Below are positions 15,323-21,793 of a DNA stretch of 22,812 nucleotides, piece by piece. This DNA is from an uncultured Coriobacteriaceae bacterium (GTDB lineage: Bacteria; Actinomycetota; Coriobacteriia; Coriobacteriales; Eggerthellaceae), in NCBI GenBank assembly GCA_900552585.1, contig USAB01000024.1, positions 1 to 22,812 on the forward strand, read 5' to 3'. Every line of letters starts with the position of its first letter. Positions within the stretch are counted from its first letter, which is position 1. Under the pieces are notes generated by a model. That model did no database searches. It saw nothing but the letters and a program-made list of their open reading frames with translations, and was not told where the DNA came from. The translations under genes and the position numbers were made by a program.

Positions 15323-15353
15323 TTCAGAGAGCTTTCAGGTCAATTGCTACAAT
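15323..15353 (+). promoter_or_regulatory. Candidate promoter of the OmpR-type regulator with direct repeats
   Basis: TGCTACAAT (15345-15353) is a good extended -10. Two TTCAG copies (15323-15327 and 15334-15338) lie 11 bases apart just upstream, covering the -35 position. Eleven-base-spaced direct repeats are the usual binding pattern of OmpR/PhoB-family regulators, so this could be an autoregulatory site. The region also separates the two divergent genes. Confidence 0.45.
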
Positions 15354-15380
15354 AAACTCAAACACAGAGACAAGGACATC

Positions 15381-15420
15381 TGCCCCGCGTATGCGCAGAG
15401 GGCGCGTGCCGGTTGGGGCA
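15381..15420 (+). other. Possible leader hairpin of the OmpR-type regulator
   Basis: TGCCCC (15381-15386) can pair with GGGGCA (15415-15420), enclosing a smaller GCGC/GCGC stem (15393-15396 with 15402-15405). It sits in the roughly 85-base leader and ends about 10 bases before the ribosome site. It covers an alternative in-frame ATG at 15420. The fold is unverified. Confidence 0.25.
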
Positions 15421-15443
15421 TGGCAAAGCAAGGAGAATTTCAT

Positions 15444-16160
15444 ATGGCGAATGAGACTCGACGCATCCTGCTCGTTGAAGACGAAAAGACCATCCGCGAT
15501 GCGGTTGCCGCCTATTTGGAACGTGAGAACTACTGGGTTTCCGCCGTCGGCGACGGCCAGGAGGCTCTTGACGAATTCGGAAAGCATCATTTCGACCTGG
15601 TCATCCTGGACCTCATGCTGCCGCGCGTTCCCGGTGAGCGCGTCTGCCGCATCATCCGCGACAAGTCCGATGTGCCCATCATCATGCTGACGGCAAAGGG
15701 CGAAGTGGAAGACCGCATCATCGGCCTGGAGCTGGGCGCCGACGACTACCTGGTGAAGCCGTTCAGCCCGCGCGAGCTGGTTGCCCGCGTGCGCGCGCTG
15801 CTGCGCCGCGTCCATGCGGATTCCGAACCGCAGCGCGAGGTGCTGACGTTCGGCGATCTGACCATCGACGTGTCCGGCCACAAGGTCATGGTGGCGGGCA
15901 AGGAAGTGGACCTGACGGCCTCCGAGTTCAAGCTGCTCACCACGCTGTCCCGTTATCCCGGCCGCGTGTACACCCGCATGGAGCTGGTGGAGAAGGTGTT
16001 GGGCTACGACTTCGAGGGCTACGAGCGTACCATCGACAGCCATGTAAAGAACCTGCGTGCGAAGATCGGCGACAACCCGCGCCATCCGAAGTGGCTGCAC
16101 ACCGTCCATGGCGTGGGCTACCGTTTCGAGGATCCTTCGAAGAACGCGCAGCAGCAGTAA
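15444..16160 (+). CDS. OmpR/PhoB-family response regulator
   Basis: A 238-residue DNA-binding response regulator. The receiver domain has the acidic pair in LLVEDE, phospho-acceptor D56 in LVILDLMLP, T83 in IIMLTAK and K105 in DYLVKPFSP. The C-terminal winged-helix domain (about 140-232) shows LTASEFKLL, the RTIDSHVKNLRAKIG recognition helix and the HGVGYRFE end typical of the family. The start at 15444 has AAGGAG (15430-15435) at ideal spacing and matches family N-termini; upstream in-frame starts would add up to 52 unrelated residues. Its sensor kinase follows after 45 bases. The 11-base direct repeat in its promoter suggests autoregulation. The signal and targets are unknown. Confidence 0.94.
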   Translation: MANETRRILLVEDEKTIRDAVAAYLERENYWVSAVGDGQEALDEFGKHHFDLVILDLMLPRVPGERVCRIIRDKSDVPIIMLTAKGEVEDRIIGLELGADDYLVKPFSPRELVARVRALLRRVHADSEPQREVLTFGDLTIDVSGHKVMVAGKEVDLTASEFKLLTTLSRYPGRVYTRMELVEKVLGYDFEGYERTIDSHVKNLRAKIGDNPRHPKWLHTVHGVGYRFEDPSKNAQQQ

Positions 16161-16205
16161 TTCGTCCGATTTCCGGCGCGATTGCCGGCATGGATGAGGG
16201 GAACC

Positions 16206-17732
16206 GTGCCAACTGATAGCAAAACTCCCGAAGGGGAGAAGAAGAAACGCGGACGCAAACAGGGAAAGCCATGGCGTCGGTGGAAGTACTCCACCCGCCT
16301 TGCTGTCTCGTTTGCGCTCATCTCCGTCATGACCATCCTGGTGGCCTTCGGCGGACTTTCCATTGTCTGGAACGGCCATTTCCAGGCGTATACGCATGAC
16401 AATCTGCAGGCGCTTGCCGACACCACCGCGTCGTCCATCGCAGAGAGCTACGAGGACAGCGGCGACTGGTCGTCGAATGCCCTGAACCCAGCAAGCAGCG
16501 CCGTCAAGCTGAACAAGAACGTGGGCATCCGCATCGTCGACGAAGACGGCAATACGCGCTTCGACACGGACCGCTCCGTGTACGCCGGGCAGAACGGCCC
16601 GCTTGCCGCGCCGCTGAGCAGCGGCACCGTGCGGTCCGACATAAACACAAAAGACGGCGCCATCGGCTATGTGGAGATGTGGGTATACGGCTCGGACACG
16701 CTGCTGACGCAGGCCGACCGCGACTTCCGCAACGAATCGTACCGGGCCATGCTGGTGTGCCTGCTGCTGGCCGTGATCATCTCGCTGCTGGTGGGGCAGA
16801 TCTACGCCCGCACCATCCTGCGTCCCATCAACCGCATCACGCGCGCCGCGAAAACCATCAAGGAAGGTGACATGACGGCCCGCACCGGCCTGTCCGGCGA
16901 TGACGAGATATCCCGTCTGGGCGAGACGTTCGACGAGATGGCGGACGCCATCGAGAAGGATCGCCAGATGGAGCGCCGCCTGACCACGGACGTGGCGCAC
17001 GAGCTGCGCACGCCGCTGATGGCCATCCAGTCCACCGTGGAGGCCATGGTTGACGGCGTGTTCGAACCCGACGCCGAGCGCCTGGGCACCGTGAATGCCG
17101 AGGTGCAGCGCCTGAGCCGCCTGGTGGATGCACTGCTGAAGCTGTCGCGCCTGGAGAACCGCAAGATCCCCACGCACAAGGAGAAGTTGGATCTGGGCCA
17201 GCTGATGGAAACCATCGTCTCCACGCACGAGGCGTTCGTGAAGGACGCCGGCTTGGAACTGATATTCAACCGCGAGCCGGACGTGTATGTGTACGGCGAC
17301 CCCGACATGCTACGCCAGGCTACGGCGAACCTCATCTCGAACGCCGTGCGCTATACGGAGGAGGGTACCATCACGGTGTCCGTGACCAAGAGCCAGAGCA
17401 TGGCGCAGGTTTCCGTGGCGGACACGGGCATTGGCCTTTCGCCGGAGGAGGCCAAGATGGTGTTCGCGCGCTTCTGGCGCGCCGATGCCGGGCGCAACCG
17501 CGCGCAGGGCGGTCTGGGCGTGGGCCTGTCCGTGGTGAAGGAGATCGTCGACCGCCATCATGGCTGGGTGCGCGTGGAAGGTGAAAAGGGCAAGGGCTCC
17601 ACGTTCACTATCAACATTCCGTTATATGATGAGAACCGCGAGAAGAAACATGATGCCGGGAAGGCGCGCGAGAAGGGCGGCCATTCCCGCCGCGGCGCGC
17701 GTCGCGAGAATCGAGAGGAAAGCAATGAATAA
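16206..17732 (+). CDS. Sensor histidine kinase (HAMP, HisKA, HATPase), partner of the OmpR-type regulator
   Basis: A 508-residue membrane kinase. The N-terminus is strongly basic (KKKRGRK, WRRWK), followed by membrane helix 1 (about 32-55). An extracytoplasmic sensor region of about 120 residues (about 56-179) with no family I recognise leads to helix 2 (about 180-199) and a HAMP domain (about 200-253). The HisKA motif TTDVAHELRTPLMA follows, with phospho-acceptor His at about 265, and then the ATPase domain with NLISNAVRYTEEG, ADTGIGLS and GGLGVGLSVVKEI. A basic, charged tail of about 25 residues ends the protein. I prefer GTG 16206 because GAGGGG (16196-16201) lies just upstream; ATG 16194 and TTG 16182 are alternatives. 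The last codons overlap the start of purC by eight bases, so the two are probably translated together. Confidence 0.92.
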   Translation: MPTDSKTPEGEKKKRGRKQGKPWRRWKYSTRLAVSFALISVMTILVAFGGLSIVWNGHFQAYTHDNLQALADTTASSIAESYEDSGDWSSNALNPASSAVKLNKNVGIRIVDEDGNTRFDTDRSVYAGQNGPLAAPLSSGTVRSDINTKDGAIGYVEMWVYGSDTLLTQADRDFRNESYRAMLVCLLLAVIISLLVGQIYARTILRPINRITRAAKTIKEGDMTARTGLSGDDEISRLGETFDEMADAIEKDRQMERRLTTDVAHELRTPLMAIQSTVEAMVDGVFEPDAERLGTVNAEVQRLSRLVDALLKLSRLENRKIPTHKEKLDLGQLMETIVSTHEAFVKDAGLELIFNREPDVYVYGDPDMLRQATANLISNAVRYTEEGTITVSVTKSQSMAQVSVADTGIGLSPEEAKMVFARFWRADAGRNRAQGGLGVGLSVVKEIVDRHHGWVRVEGEKGKGSTFTINIPLYDENREKKHDAGKAREKGGHSRRGARRENREESNE

Positions 17733-18597
17733 GATCGATATCAAGCCGGATTCGCAAGGCAAAGTCCGCGACATGTACGACCTGGGCGATCGCCTACTGG
17801 TTGTGGCTACGGATCGCATCTCTGCTTTCGACTATGTCCTGCCCGACGAGATTCCGAACAAGGGCAAGGTACTGAACCAGCTGTCCGTGTTCTGGTTTGA
17901 CCTGCTGAAGGATGTCATCGAGAACCATCTGATCTCTACGGACGTGAACGACCTGCCCGAGAAGTTCAAACCGTACGAGGAATACCTGGACGGCCGCTTC
18001 ATGCTGGTGCGTCGCTGCAACATGTACCCGGTGGAATGCATCGTCCGCGGCTATCTGACGGGCAGTGGTCTGAAGGAATACCAGAAGTCCGGCACGGTGT
18101 GCGGCATCAAGCTACCGGAGGGCCTGGAGAACGGCAGCAAGATTCCCGAGACTATCTTCACGCCGTCCACGAAGGCCGAGCTGGGCGACCATGACGAGAA
18201 CATCGACTTCGCCACCATGGCGAAGCTGGTGGGCGACGAAGCCGCTGGGGACCTGCGCGATGCCGCCATCAAGATCTACGAGATCGCAGCCGACCATGCG
18301 GCGAAGCGCGGCATCATCATCGCGGACACGAAGTTCGAATTCGGCACTATCGACGGCAAGCTCATCCTGGCCGACGAGGTCCTGACGCCGGATTCCAGCC
18401 GCTTCTGGCCGGCGGATGAGTACAGGGTGGGCCAGGAGCAGCCCAGCTTCGACAAGCAGTACGTCCGCAACTGGCTGAACGCGAACTGGGACCGCAAGGG
18501 CAATCCGCCCCACCTGCCGGCCGACGTCATTGCGAAGACGAGCGAGAAGTACATCGCGGCCTATGAGAAGATCACGGGCAAGAAGTTCAACGCATAG
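17725..18597 (+). CDS. purC: SAICAR synthetase (phosphoribosylaminoimidazole-succinocarboxamide synthase)
   Basis: PurC joins CAIR and aspartate with ATP to make SAICAR, the step before the PurB reaction in IMP synthesis. The 290-residue product has the GKVRDMYDLGDRLLVVATD start, SAFDYVLPDEIPNKGKVLNQ, VECIVRGYLTGSG and IADTKFEFG followed by LADEVLTPDSSRFW, which carry the ATP and substrate-binding residues. It is the longer form (about 290-300), closer in size to yeast Ade1 than to the 240-residue enzymes of E. coli or Bacillus. The start ATG lies inside the last codons of the kinase gene (17725-17732 shared), with AGAGGA (17714-17719) as ribosome site. The longer in-frame ORF from 17560 runs inside the kinase gene and is rejected. 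Confidence 0.96.
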   Translation: MNKIDIKPDSQGKVRDMYDLGDRLLVVATDRISAFDYVLPDEIPNKGKVLNQLSVFWFDLLKDVIENHLISTDVNDLPEKFKPYEEYLDGRFMLVRRCNMYPVECIVRGYLTGSGLKEYQKSGTVCGIKLPEGLENGSKIPETIFTPSTKAELGDHDENIDFATMAKLVGDEAAGDLRDAAIKIYEIAADHAAKRGIIIADTKFEFGTIDGKLILADEVLTPDSSRFWPADEYRVGQEQPSFDKQYVRNWLNANWDRKGNPPHLPADVIAKTSEKYIAAYEKITGKKFNA

Positions 18598-18624
18598 CGT
18601 ATAGTTTCCTTTTATGGAAGTAGG

Positions 18625-18652
18625 AAGGGGAGGCCGCCTGCGCCTCCCCTTT
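18625..18652 (+). terminator. Terminator after purC
   Basis: A perfect 10-bp GC-rich stem (18625-18634 with 18642-18651) and a 7-base loop lie 28 bases after purC. The T-run is short (TTT, partly inside the stem), so efficiency is uncertain. It probably ends the regulator-kinase-purC transcript. Confidence 0.7.
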
Positions 18653-18711
18653 GCAGAATTCAGTGCGCCCTGCCCGGCGCACGAAGGAGCACCGAGTTAG
18701 AAAGCAAGTAC

Positions 18712-19401
18712 ATGACACGTCGCAATCCCCTTAACGAACGAGAGACGGTGGAGGGCCGCAAGACCGGAACTACCCGTAAAAGCGCCGCATCCGCGAAGCC
18801 GAAGAGCCATGCCGGCGAAAGCAGCACGGGCGGCGACCCGCGCAAGAAGCGCAAGGAGAAGCAGAAGGAAGAGAAGCTCTCCCGCGCCGAGCGCAAGCGC
18901 CAGGACGAGGAGTACTTCGCCTCACTGGGTCCCCGTGCCCGCGAGAAGGAATTGCACAACCAGTACATCCGCTGGGAAACGTGGCGTCGTCGCATGGTTA
19001 TGCTCTCGTTCGTGTTCCTGTTCGTGGCGCTGGCGTACCAGTACTCCGCGCCTACGGTGAACGCGTACCTTGCCGTGGTCCTGTGGATCATTCCGTTCGC
19101 CATGATCGGCGTGGGCATCTGGATCTCGTACGCCAAGCAGCGTCCGCTGGGCCGCGTGCTGGGTATCCGCTACGGCAAAGAGGAACGTGCGGAAGGCCGC
19201 GCGAAGGCGAAGGAGCGCGCCGAGAAGCAGCGTGCGAAGCAGAACGCGCAGGAAGACGCCGTGGCTGCCCGCGTGCAGGAGAAGCAGGACAAGATCAACG
19301 AGCGCGAGAAGCGCCGCCTGCGCAACCGCGCCGCGGAGAAGGAGCGCGAGGATGCGCGCAAGGAAGCTGCCGGCAAGGCGAACGCGAAGAAGAGCAAGTA
19401 A
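18712..19401 (+). CDS. Unrecognised membrane protein with two helices between highly charged arms
   Basis: I do not recognise a family with confidence. The 229-residue product has a Lys/Arg/Glu-rich N-terminal arm (about 1-93; SRAERKRQDEEYF and similar runs). Two membrane helices follow (about 95-112 and 116-138), joined by a very short loop. A long C-terminal arm (about 140-229) is made almost only of Lys, Arg, Glu, Ala and Gln and is likely a helical coiled coil. Both arms should be cytoplasmic. GGAG at 18686-18689 is too far upstream to serve as ribosome site and only a weak GCAAG is near, so the start is moderately sure; no other in-frame start is available upstream. The exonuclease III gene begins three bases after its stop, so it may be cotranscribed with DNA-repair and folate genes. 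Confidence 0.75.
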   Translation: MTRRNPLNERETVEGRKTGTTRKSAASAKPKSHAGESSTGGDPRKKRKEKQKEEKLSRAERKRQDEEYFASLGPRAREKELHNQYIRWETWRRRMVMLSFVFLFVALAYQYSAPTVNAYLAVVLWIIPFAMIGVGIWISYAKQRPLGRVLGIRYGKEERAEGRAKAKERAEKQRAKQNAQEDAVAARVQEKQDKINEREKRRLRNRAAEKEREDARKEAAGKANAKKSK

Positions 19402-19404
19402 GCT

Positions 19405-20193
19405 ATGCGCCTGGTTTCTTGGAACGTCAACGGGCTACGTGCGGTGCTGAGGAAGGGCTTCGAGGAGTCGTTCGCCGCACTGGATGCCGATATATTCGCC
19501 CTGCAGGAAACGAAGCTGCAGGAAGGTCAGGTGGACCTGGATCTGCCCGGTTACCACGACTACTGGAGCTACGCGGAGAAGAAGGGCTACTCCGGCACGG
19601 CCGTATTCAGCAAGCAGGAGCCGCTGCAGGCGCTGCACGCCGTGGGCGTTCCCGAGCTGGACACGGAAGGGCGCATCTGCGCGCTGGAGTTCCCGCAGTT
19701 CTGGTTCGTGGACGTGTACACGCCGAATGCGCAGCCGGAGCTGAAGCGCCTGGACCATCGCATGGCCTGGGATAACGCATTCCGCGACTTCTGCAAGGGC
19801 CTGGAGGAAGGCACCACGCCCGCCGGGCCGCATACGGCCGAGCCGAAGCCCGTGGTCATGTGCGGCGATTTCAACGTGGCGCATCAGGAGATAGACCTGA
19901 AGAATCCCGGCCCGAATCGCGGGAAGCCCGGCTTCTCGGATCAGGAGCGCGAGAAGTTCGACATGCTGTTGGACGCGGGATTCGTGGATACGTTCCGCCT
20001 GCTGCACCCGGATGCCGTGGGTGCGTATTCCTGGTGGAGCTACCGCTTCCACGCGCGCGAGAACAACGCGGGATGGCGCATCGACTATTTCCTGGTCAGC
20101 CAGGCATTGAAGGACAAGGTGGAGTCGGCCTCCATCTATAGCGAGGTTTTCGGAAGCGACCATTGCCCGGTGGCGCTGGAATTGGATATGTAG
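19405..20193 (+). CDS. Exodeoxyribonuclease III / AP endonuclease (ExoA/Xth)
   Basis: A 262-residue member of the exonuclease III family, which cuts DNA at abasic sites and trims 3' ends in base-excision repair. The catalytic set is complete: N7 (SWNVNG), E35 in LQETKLQ (metal), Y105 in VYTPNAQ, D155 and N157 in GDFNVAH, D227 in WRIDYFLVS, and D252/H253 in SDHCPV. A short Gly/Pro/Thr-rich insertion lies near 135-148, before the GDFN strand. The start follows the previous stop by three bases with only a weak purine-rich ribosome site, suggesting coupled translation. folE follows after 18 bases. The gene is named xth or exoA in different organisms, so no symbol is given. Confidence 0.95.
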   Translation: MRLVSWNVNGLRAVLRKGFEESFAALDADIFALQETKLQEGQVDLDLPGYHDYWSYAEKKGYSGTAVFSKQEPLQALHAVGVPELDTEGRICALEFPQFWFVDVYTPNAQPELKRLDHRMAWDNAFRDFCKGLEEGTTPAGPHTAEPKPVVMCGDFNVAHQEIDLKNPGPNRGKPGFSDQEREKFDMLLDAGFVDTFRLLHPDAVGAYSWWSYRFHARENNAGWRIDYFLVSQALKDKVESASIYSEVFGSDHCPVALELDM

Positions 20194-20211
20194 GAGCAGG
20201 CGAAGGGTTGC

Positions 20212-20814
20212 ATGGACACCATCGAAAACAGCATGAACCATATGGACATGGAAAAGATCCAGGAAGGCGTGCGCCTGATTCTGGAAGGCGTGGGCGAGGA
20301 CCCGGAGCGCGAGGGCCTGAAGAAGACGCCCGCCCGCGTGGCGAAGATGTATGCGGAATGCTTCGCCGGCCTGTACGAGAACCCGGCGGAGTTCTTCGAA
20401 ACCACGTTCGACGAGCATCATGAGGAAATGGTGCTCGTCCGCGACATCCCGTTCTACTCCATGTGCGAGCATCACCTGGCGCCGTTCTTCGGCAAGGCGC
20501 ATGTGGCGTACATCCCCGCGAAAGACGGCCATATCTGCGGCCTTTCGAAGCTGGCGCGCCTGGTGGACACGTTCGCGAAGCGGCCGCAGGTGCAGGAGCG
20601 CCTGACGTCGCAGGTAGCGGACACGCTCATCGAGCAGCTGCATCCGCAGGGTGTCATCGTGGTCATCGAAGCCGAGCACCTGTGCATGAGCATGCGCGGC
20701 ATCAAGAAGCCCGGTTCGCGCACCACCACCAGCGCCGTCCGCGGCATCTTCCAGCGCAACCAGGCCACGCGTGCCGAGGCGCTTTCGCTCATCTTTGCAG
20801 GCGGCAGCCGATAA
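20212..20814 (+). CDS. folE: GTP cyclohydrolase I
   Basis: FolE converts GTP to 7,8-dihydroneopterin triphosphate, the first step of folate (and, in some organisms, deazapurine) synthesis. The 200-residue product has the family signatures YSMCEHHLAPFFGKAHVAYIP with zinc ligands C85 and H88, and VIEAEHLCMSMRGI with zinc ligand C158. SRTTTSAVRGIF binds the GTP phosphates. GAAGGG (20202-20207) supports ATG 20212, though in-frame ATGs at 20233 and 20242 are possible. No other folate genes are near; it ends the membrane protein-exonuclease-folE run and is followed by a strong terminator. Confidence 0.97.
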   Translation: MDTIENSMNHMDMEKIQEGVRLILEGVGEDPEREGLKKTPARVAKMYAECFAGLYENPAEFFETTFDEHHEEMVLVRDIPFYSMCEHHLAPFFGKAHVAYIPAKDGHICGLSKLARLVDTFAKRPQVQERLTSQVADTLIEQLHPQGVIVVIEAEHLCMSMRGIKKPGSRTTTSAVRGIFQRNQATRAEALSLIFAGGSR

Positions 20815-20867
20815 CTTTTTCGCATTAATGCCGCAAGGCGCATGCACAACGCATAAACGGCAGAGCT

Positions 20868-20902
20868 AAACGAGGGCGGCAGGCAATCTGCCGCCCTCGT
20901 TT
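20868..20902 (+). terminator. Strong terminator after folE
   Basis: A perfect 15-bp stem (20868-20882 with 20888-20902) and a 5-base loop, with AAA at the 5' base and TTT at the 3' base. The symmetrical A/T ends would let it act in both directions. It closes the folE transcript before the ACT-VOC-SDR operon. Confidence 0.85.
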
Positions 20903-20916
20903 GCGTTCGGAGAGGT

Positions 20917-20943
20917 TTGCAACGCGTGCTCATGCGGTATCAT
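20917..20943 (+). promoter_or_regulatory. Candidate promoter of the ACT-VOC-SDR operon
   Basis: TTGCAA (20917-20922) and TATCAT (20938-20943) resemble -35 and -10 hexamers, but the 15-base spacing is short; TTTGCA one base earlier gives 16. The -10 overlaps a small GTAT-C-ATAC palindrome (20937-20945). The placement after a terminator and 60 bases before the ACT gene fits, but the match is weak. Confidence 0.35.
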
Positions 20944-21005
20944 ACGGGGAGCACGAAACGGATGCCCGCCGCATGCCGGGCACAAATCGCAGGGAAGGAA
21001 TTCAT

Positions 21006-21275
21006 ATGCGTTGCGTTATCTCGGTTCTCGGCAAGGACAGGAGCGGCATCGTGGCCGCGGTGGCCAGTGTGCTTTCCGAATGCTCCGCGAACATCGACGA
21101 TATCAGCCAGACCATCCTGGGCGATATCTTCAGCATGACCATGCTGGTCACCTTGAAGCCCGAGGAGCATCCGTTCAACGAAGTGCAGGACAAGCTGGAG
21201 GCAGTGGGCAAGCAACTGGGCGTGCAGATCACGCTGCAGCGCGAGGACCTGTTCCAGTATATGTACAAGATCTAG
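21006..21275 (+). CDS. ACT-domain protein, UPF0237 family
   Basis: A small single-domain ACT protein of 89 residues. The sequence CVISVLGKDRSGIVAAVASVL, the IDDISQTIL core and the MYKI end closely match the UPF0237 family (the SP0238 type of Streptococcus), probable small-molecule sensors related to the regulatory ACT domains of amino-acid enzymes. The start at 21006 has AAGGAA (20995-21000) and the family's N-terminus; a longer in-frame ORF begins inside the terminator and is rejected. In many genomes this gene is followed by a DUF711 (UPF0210) gene, but here a VOC and an SDR gene follow. The ligand is unknown. Confidence 0.9.
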   Translation: MRCVISVLGKDRSGIVAAVASVLSECSANIDDISQTILGDIFSMTMLVTLKPEEHPFNEVQDKLEAVGKQLGVQITLQREDLFQYMYKI

Positions 21276-21311
21276 GAAGACCCCCGTTTTCGAAAAGGAG
21301 CGTGCCGCGAC

Positions 21312-21782
21312 ATGGGCGTTGTCAACAAGGAAGAGCTGACAGAGCTGCTGGGCGACCAGATCGTACAGGTCGGCATCATCGTGAAGGATATGGCGAAAGT
21401 GCGCCAGGGAATGTTGGATGTGTTCGGCTTGGAGCCGGACACCGAAGGCGATGTGGTGTACAAGCAGGTGCTGTATCGCGGCGAAACGCATGACGCACCG
21501 GTGCGGAACGCCTTCTACAACTACTTCAACATCCAGCTGGAGTTTCTGGAGCCCATCGGCGAAGAGGACACCATCTGGCGCGATTACCTGAACATGGGCC
21601 AGTACAGCCTGCATCATCTGCGCTGGAACGTGGAGGACAACGACAAGGTCACGACGCTGATGGCCGAAAAGGGCATCGACATCTGGATGGAGGGCGAGTC
21701 GCTGGTCACGCCCGGCAAGAAGTTCACGTACTACGATTCGCTGGATAAGGTGGGCTTCATCATCGAAGCCGTCACTGCCTAA
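21312..21782 (+). CDS. VOC-superfamily protein (methylmalonyl-CoA epimerase / glyoxalase-like)
   Basis: A 156-residue protein with two beta-alpha-beta-beta-beta units of the vicinal-oxygen-chelate fold: VQVGIIVKDMAKVRQGM with IQLEFLEP, and SLHHLRWNVEDNDKV with VGFIIEAV. By comparison with methylmalonyl-CoA epimerase the metal-ligand positions would be Q19 (usually His), Q75 or E77, H101/H102 and E152, so the first His is replaced. This suggests a changed metal site or a different substrate. AAAAGGAG (21293-21300) supports ATG 21312, though 11 bases away. The SDR gene starts 11 bases after its stop, so the two probably act on one substrate: an epimerase/racemase or lyase step next to a ketone/alcohol redox step. 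The substrate is unknown. Confidence 0.85.
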   Translation: MGVVNKEELTELLGDQIVQVGIIVKDMAKVRQGMLDVFGLEPDTEGDVVYKQVLYRGETHDAPVRNAFYNYFNIQLEFLEPIGEEDTIWRDYLNMGQYSLHHLRWNVEDNDKVTTLMAEKGIDIWMEGESLVTPGKKFTYYDSLDKVGFIIEAVTA

Positions 21783-21793
21783 AGGGGGCTGCA

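Noticed and set aside
15324..17228. A 634-codon minus-strand frame opposite the response regulator and kinase
   Set aside because: It covers two clearly functional + strand genes and their leader, and its composition is typical of an antisense shadow.
20923..20950. GTAT-C-ATAC palindrome before the ACT gene as an operator
   Set aside because: Four-base arms are too short to stand above chance without conservation data; it is noted only as part of the candidate promoter.
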